Below the pieces are notes generated by a model, which saw only the letters and a program-made list of their open reading frames with translations, had not been told where the DNA came from and searched no databases. The position numbers were made by a program, and so were the translations under genes. 64,000 nucleotides of DNA. Origin: Mycolicibacterium iranicum (GTDB lineage: Bacteria; Actinomycetota; Actinomycetes; Mycobacteriales; Mycobacteriaceae). Location: assembly GCF_001650495.1 (NCBI RefSeq), contig NZ_LWCS01000033.1, positions 1 through 64,000 on the forward strand, read 5' to 3'. Below, piece after piece: positions 61,001 through 64,000 of this stretch; the stretch's first letter is position 1, and every line of letters starts with the position of its first letter.

Positions 61001-61523
61001 GACCGGCGGAATGGGCATGGTCGGTGTGGTGCGGACCGCGGTGCTCACCTTGTTGGAGGGGCCGGAAGCGCGGGCCGAGGCACTTGCCGCTGTGCGTCGG
61101 TGGGCGGATAGCGGCGACCGCGCCCACATCTGGACGACGCTGGGCCATGAAACGCTGCTGGCCCACCTCGCCGCCGACCATGACCTGCCGGAGTTCGTCG
61201 GCCGTCTGCTTGAGGTCCTGGAGCCGTTTCGTGACCGGATCGCTGTGATCGGTCAGGTCGGGTTGGCCGGGCCCGTCGCGTTGGCGATGGCGCGGCTGCA
61301 TGCGTTGCGCGGCGATCGGACCCGTGCGCTGGAGGACCTCGCTGTGGCCCGCACCGTCGCCGAGCGCACCGCAGGGGTCCCGGCGCTTCTGCGGTGCCGA
61401 CTGCTCGAGCTGGAGCTGGCCGAACCGACCGTCGAGCGCGCTGCTGCCGCGTCGGCGTTGGCGTCAGAAGCGGCCGGCGTCGGCATGGCTGCGGTCGCTG
61501 CCGCCGCGCGCAGCTTGGCCTAG
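58092..61523 (+). CDS. Large SARP-type transcriptional regulator with AAA ATPase domain
   Basis: The 1143-residue protein has an OmpR-like winged-helix DNA-binding domain (about residues 1-90), a bacterial transcriptional activator domain (BTAD, about 97-245), an AAA/NB-type ATPase (Walker A SGPPGIGKTRLAE near residue 315, Walker B LLAVVVDDVQWSD near residue 405), and a long TPR-like helical C-terminus. This is the AfsR/EmbR-class SARP architecture, usually controlling secondary metabolism. The GTG at 58092 begins twelve bases after the UPF0182 stop, too close for a separate strong promoter. Its targets may include the ABM and FAD oxidoreductase genes that follow. Confidence 0.88.
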   Translation: MRYRLLGPLQVVHGEVLVDIGPRKQRAVLAVLLLAQGRVVSTDRLIDAVWGDDVPASATASLQVYISNLRRALRGESQMASPIVRQPPGYYLDVANDDVDVSVFAASCARAAAAIEGERWEEALREADAALSLVRGDLLEDMGDVDWVREDAARVVEMRTECLANKVVSLLALGKSAAALTEASRLRELEPLADRGCRLHMLALYRAGRAADALDAYTRHARSLDDELGLEPGAELRALQTAVLRQAPELAGWPRSPEWTGAGAVPQPDAVPPPARAAEATTQRAPLVGRDRELAGAAEILARVTAGAARWLVLSGPPGIGKTRLAEEITGLVAESDGDVVWVNCPDERSTPPWWPMRHLVRALGADADEVLEVPPHADPDTARFLVYERIQTLLESAPRLLAVVVDDVQWSDTASASCLSYICSSLRDHPVLVIVTVRDGEHSPEVARLLSTVARGEQNRHIEVPALSSADVAVLANEVAEEAVTVAEAAELAARTRGNPFFVSEYARLPREERMGNDIPHAVRSVLDRRLAALDPAVVQVLRVAAVIGDEIDVGAVPVLAAATRLDLDTLADYLDEAADERIIVAAHAGGGYEFAHGLLRQQLLASMPALRRQRIHAKVAQVLADSTAQDAPTRRAQHLVAAQPLVEPAQVVRACRLAAEQATAQWSSDIAARWWQAALDAYDSQPASIRDDGERDALTVELLEAHSRAGRGQLVLDSVHRYLGEALRGRRVASAGRVASALLRASGGWPWLAPGHDPGELLGLLERAAVLSEAEPASAARVLPALAVGHCYHPDPTLARGLLDRAEQLAEGTGDPDVIADVLIGRLITFSGVATLSAETMSWVDRLKSLHHNRSREDAVIAHSVATMAAMNLGDVDGARRHVQAGIAGSEELQLPVLRAQLRWMEAVLAVWIGDFAEADRHHAIAAHVHEQTELYEAGSGLLATATLLRERGGPVDPSWNSLRANEETGGMGMVGVVRTAVLTLLEGPEARAEALAAVRRWADSGDRAHIWTTLGHETLLAHLAADHDLPEFVGRLLEVLEPFRDRIAVIGQVGLAGPVALAMARLHALRGDRTRALEDLAVARTVAERTAGVPALLRCRLLELELAEPTVERAAAASALASEAAGVGMAAVAAAARSLA

Positions 61524-61536
61524 CCCGGCGGGTACC

Positions 61537-61574
61537 ACGCACCGCGAGCGCGGGGGTCTGCCCGCCGACACGCC
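61537..61574. repeat. Short interspersed repeat, copy 2
   Basis: Matches 33534-33570: the first 16 bases are identical and GTCTGC plus a GCC-rich end are kept. It begins 13 bases after the SARP stop. The rest of the 187-base gap to the ABM gene (to 61710) shows nothing else that I can name. Confidence 0.5.
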
Positions 61575-61710
61575 GCCGATCGCCGGCATTCTGCGCACGC
61601 TCGCCACGTCCGAGCGCCTGTATCGACCATTGCCCCCAGCCCATCGCAGGAGGACGATCGAAAGGTCCGGCGGCGCCGCTGGGACGCTGCCGCGTTCGAC
61701 GGAGGCAGAT

Positions 61711-62328
61711 ATGTATGCGCGCAGCTCAACCATTCACGCACGGTCCTCGGCGATAAACGCCGGGATCGCCTACATCCACGACACGGTCTGGCCCGCGCTG
61801 ACGGGTCTGGACGGCTACATCGGCCTGTCCCTGCTGGTCGACCGGCTGAGCGGGCGGTGCATCGCGACCACCGCATGGGATTCCGAGGAAGCGATGATCG
61901 CCAGCCGGCCCGCCACCAGCGGATATCGCGACCGGGCGGCGGAGATTCTCGGCGGTCGCCCCACGGTCGACGAGTGGGAGATCGCCGCGTTGCACCGCGA
62001 TCACCGCTCGATACCCGGCGCGTGCGTGCGAGTGACCTGGGCCCGGGTCGACGCCAACGAGGCCGACCGCGCGATCGACGGCTTCCGGCTGGCCACCATC
62101 CCGGCGTTGGAAGAACTTCCGGGGTTCTGCAGTGCGAGCCTGTTGGCTGATCGCGATTCGGGCTTCGGCGTGGTGTCGGTGACCTTTGACGACGCCGACG
62201 CCATGCGGAGGAGCCGCGGCGCCCTCGACGAGATGGAGGCAGCTTCGATGCGCGATGGCGTTCAGGTGCTCGACAAGTGCGACTTCGACCTGGTGTTGGC
62301 GCATCTGCGGGTGCCCGAACTGGTGTAA
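61711..62328 (+). CDS. Protein with two ABM-like (dimeric alpha-beta barrel) domains
   Basis: The 205-residue protein appears to be a tandem duplication of a ferredoxin-like alpha-beta-barrel (ABM/YgiN-type). The first half contains LTGLDGYIGLSLLVDRLSGR, and the second IPALEELPGFCSASLLADRD, a clear repeat of the same strand-turn-strand pattern. Such domains are cofactor-free oxygenases or heme/small-molecule binding modules. ATG 61711 has GGAGG five bases upstream; the longer frame from 61300 is antiphase within the SARP gene. No Cys/His catalytic set is obvious. Confidence 0.75.
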   Translation: MYARSSTIHARSSAINAGIAYIHDTVWPALTGLDGYIGLSLLVDRLSGRCIATTAWDSEEAMIASRPATSGYRDRAAEILGGRPTVDEWEIAALHRDHRSIPGACVRVTWARVDANEADRAIDGFRLATIPALEELPGFCSASLLADRDSGFGVVSVTFDDADAMRRSRGALDEMEAASMRDGVQVLDKCDFDLVLAHLRVPELV

Positions 62329-62472
62329 CGCATCCGTCGTCGTTTGCCGCGCGTCGTCCGTGACGGCGCGGTAGCGTCCGCTTGGATTTTTCTTGGTTCG
62401 TCTGCTTAAGACGCGGCCAAGCCCGGTCGGCGATGCTTCACGCCGACACGAGGCATCCGAGAAAGGACTCCC

Positions 62473-63861
62473 ATGACGATGACGGCTGATCTGCGGCGCG
62501 ACGAGGTGCTGCGCACACTGCGCGACCAGGTCGCAACGCATGTGGCGCTGCCCGGTGAACCCGGCTACGAGCGCTGCGTGCCGTGGAACGTTGCGGCGCC
62601 GGTGAACCCCGCGGCGGTGGTGCTGGCGACCTCCCCCGAGGACGTGGCCGGCACGGTCAGGTTCGCTGCCGGGCACGGCTTCACCGTCACGGTGCAGGCC
62701 ACCGGACACGGAGCTGTCGGTGTCGGCCCGGACACGATCCTGGTCCAGACCTCGGCGATGAAGCATGTCGAGGTGGATCCGCTGAACCGCACGGCGCGGG
62801 TGGGTGCGGGAGCCCGCTGGCAGGACGTCATCGACGTCGCTGCACCGCATGGCCTTGCGCCGCTGTGCGGTTCGGCGCCCAACGTCGGCGTGGTGGGATT
62901 TCTGACCGGCGGCGGGATCGGGCCCCTGGTACGCACGTTCGGCCTCTCGTCGGATCACGTGCGGTCGTTCGACGTGGTGACGGGCGAGGGTCGCCTGCTG
63001 CGCGCGGCACCAGACGAGAACGCCGACCTGTTCTGGGGCCTACGCGGAGGCAAGGCGACGCTGGGCATTGTCACCTCGGTCGAGATCGATCTGCCGCCGG
63101 TCACCGAGTTCTACGGTGGCGCCGTATATTTCGACGGCAAGGACGCGGCGACGGTGCTGCACGCGTGGCGCGAATGGTGTGCTGACCTACCCGAGACGGT
63201 GAACACGTCGATCGCGATCCAGCAGCTGCCGCCGCTGCCGGGGGTGCCCGAGCCGCTGGCGGGCCGGATGACGGTGTCGGTGCGGTACACGGCGCTCGGT
63301 GATCTGGCGGAAGCCGAGCGGTTTCTTGCTCCGATCCGAAACACTGCCGCGCCCTTGCTGGATGCGGCCGGCGTGCTGCCGTACGCGGCCATCGGTGCGG
63401 TGCATGCCGATCCGCTGGACCCGATGCCGGTGAACGAAGACCAGGCGCTGATGTCCGAGTTACCCGTCGAGGCCGTCGATGCGATCCTCGCGGTCGCGGG
63501 ACCCGAGTCGCAGTCGCCGCAAGTGATCGTCGAACTGCGGATGCTCGGGGGAGCGATGGCGCGCGAACCGCAGCACCGCAGCGCGTTCTGCCATCGGGAT
63601 GCGGCGTTTGCGCTCACTGTGATCGGAGTACCGGCACCCGAGATCGCCACCGCGGTGGTCGAGCACGCGAGGGCGGTGACGCAGGCCGTGGGGCGGTGGT
63701 CGACGGGCGGTCAGATGCCGAACTTCGCACCCTCCTACGACCCGGAACGCCCGTCACGGGTCTACAGCGAGGACACGCTGCACTGGCTCGCCGCACTGGC
63801 CGATCGTTACGACCCTGCCCGGGTGCTGGCCACGGGGCAGGTCATCCGGACAGCGGTGTGA
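62473..63861 (+). CDS. BBE-type FAD-linked oxidoreductase
   Basis: The 462-residue protein has a PCMH-type FAD domain: the 8-alpha-histidyl linkage site is likely His in VQATGHGAVG near residue 76, with GGGIGPLVRTFG near residue 153 and FWGLRGGKATLGIVTSVEI. The C-terminal berberine-bridge motif includes FAPSYDPERPSRVYS. The second, cysteinyl FAD link of berberine-bridge enzymes is missing: LCGSAPNVG lacks Cys at the expected place, so monocovalent FAD is expected. ATG 62473 has AAAGGA six bases upstream. The substrate is unknown; it may act with the preceding ABM-domain protein. Confidence 0.87.
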   Translation: MTMTADLRRDEVLRTLRDQVATHVALPGEPGYERCVPWNVAAPVNPAAVVLATSPEDVAGTVRFAAGHGFTVTVQATGHGAVGVGPDTILVQTSAMKHVEVDPLNRTARVGAGARWQDVIDVAAPHGLAPLCGSAPNVGVVGFLTGGGIGPLVRTFGLSSDHVRSFDVVTGEGRLLRAAPDENADLFWGLRGGKATLGIVTSVEIDLPPVTEFYGGAVYFDGKDAATVLHAWREWCADLPETVNTSIAIQQLPPLPGVPEPLAGRMTVSVRYTALGDLAEAERFLAPIRNTAAPLLDAAGVLPYAAIGAVHADPLDPMPVNEDQALMSELPVEAVDAILAVAGPESQSPQVIVELRMLGGAMAREPQHRSAFCHRDAAFALTVIGVPAPEIATAVVEHARAVTQAVGRWSTGGQMPNFAPSYDPERPSRVYSEDTLHWLAALADRYDPARVLATGQVIRTAV

Positions 63862-63942
63862 CCGTCGGTACAGGGCCGCGGTGACACTGGTTACTATTTT
63901 TCTCCCGACATCCGAAGCTGATTTGTCGAAGGGGATACGCGC

Positions 63943-64000
63943 ATGGCCACACACGTCGAGCAGCTCGAGTTTCAGGCGGAGGCACGCCAACTGCTGGATC
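63943..64000 (+). CDS. htpG: Chaperone HtpG (Hsp90), N-terminal fragment
   Basis: Nineteen codons are visible before the window ends. The peptide HVEQLEFQAEARQLLD is the diagnostic start of bacterial Hsp90 (HtpG), where it forms the N-terminal strand and helix of the ATPase domain. ATG 63943 follows GAAGGGG. In M. tuberculosis htpG (Rv2299c) lies elsewhere, so synteny with the Rv32xx block ends around here. Confidence 0.8.
   Translation, partial: MATHVEQLEFQAEARQLLD

Noticed and set aside
62473..63861. Bicovalent FAD attachment as in berberine-bridge enzymes
   Set aside because: The His site is present, but the Cys in LCGSAP does not occupy the second attachment position, so only a single covalent link is likely.
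1..64000. tRNA, rRNA, insertion sequences, prophage or defence islands
   Set aside because: No cloverleaf, rRNA segment, transposase, integrase, phage structural gene or restriction/CRISPR gene was recognised by eye on either strand; the whole window reads as core chromosome with small insertions.

Overview
The window is a high-GC actinobacterial chromosome segment, almost certainly from a Mycolicibacterium-like (rapid-growing mycobacterial) species. Gene order follows the M. tuberculosis block from Rv3235 down to Rv3193c nearly gene for gene: tgs3, ppk2, the Rv3230c reductase, desA3, rsgA, aroA, SRAP, the Rv3224 SDR, sigH-rshA, the biotinyl protein TB7.3, pdtaS, whiB1, entC, gpm2, a Soj-type ParA, rhlE, TB9.4, moeZ, adnA-adnB, nudC, mrx1, uvrD2, whiB7 and the Rv3197-Rv3193 homologues. 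Rv names are my recollection of that order; no search was run.

Layout. 0-7.5 kb: a partial Rv3235-like gene, a wax-ester/DGAT-type acyltransferase with an altered active-site motif, a BCCT betaine transporter, PPK2, then the acyl-CoA desaturase and its ferredoxin-reductase-type electron donor, both preceded by the same operator-like element. 7.5-17.6 kb: aldo/keto reductase, RsgA, AroA, SRAP/HMCES, two methyltransferases, a DUF2071 protein, aldehyde dehydrogenase, SDR and YbaK deacylase. 17.6-21.5 kb: redox/stress regulation, with SigH and its anti-sigma RshA, the small ribosomal protein bL37, TB7.3, the kinase PdtaS and WhiB1. 21.5-25.6 kb: a DagK-like kinase, an additional type II dehydroquinase, and a coupled phosphatase-isochorismate synthase-GNAT operon. 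25.6-36.9 kb: ParA, a beta-propeller membrane protein, RhlE, a ferritin-like protein, TB9.4, TetR, a DUF3152 protein, MoeZ, and a lipase/alkyltransferase-like pair. 36.9-49.5 kb: DNA repair and redox genes (AdnA-AdnB, UvrD2, mycoredoxin) with a K+ channel, NudC and an apparently inserted methionine aminopeptidase/XRE pair. 49.5-58 kb: WhiB7 with an attenuator leader, an ABC1 kinase-like protein, an orphan cyclodehydratase-like protein, a zincin-like protein, a PDZ-Lon protease and a UPF0182 membrane protein. 58-64 kb: a large SARP-type ATPase regulator followed by an ABM-domain protein and an FAD oxidoreductase, then the start of htpG.

No tRNA, rRNA, insertion sequence, prophage, CRISPR array or defence island was recognised. 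The novelty lies in regulation and small repeats: a 25-bp operator-like element shared by the reductase and desA3 promoters, a hairpin family between convergent genes, a 32-bp tandem duplication carrying a Shine-Dalgarno and start codon before nudC, paired operators between map and an XRE gene, and an orphan azoline-type cyclodehydratase-like gene beside the whiB7 locus.
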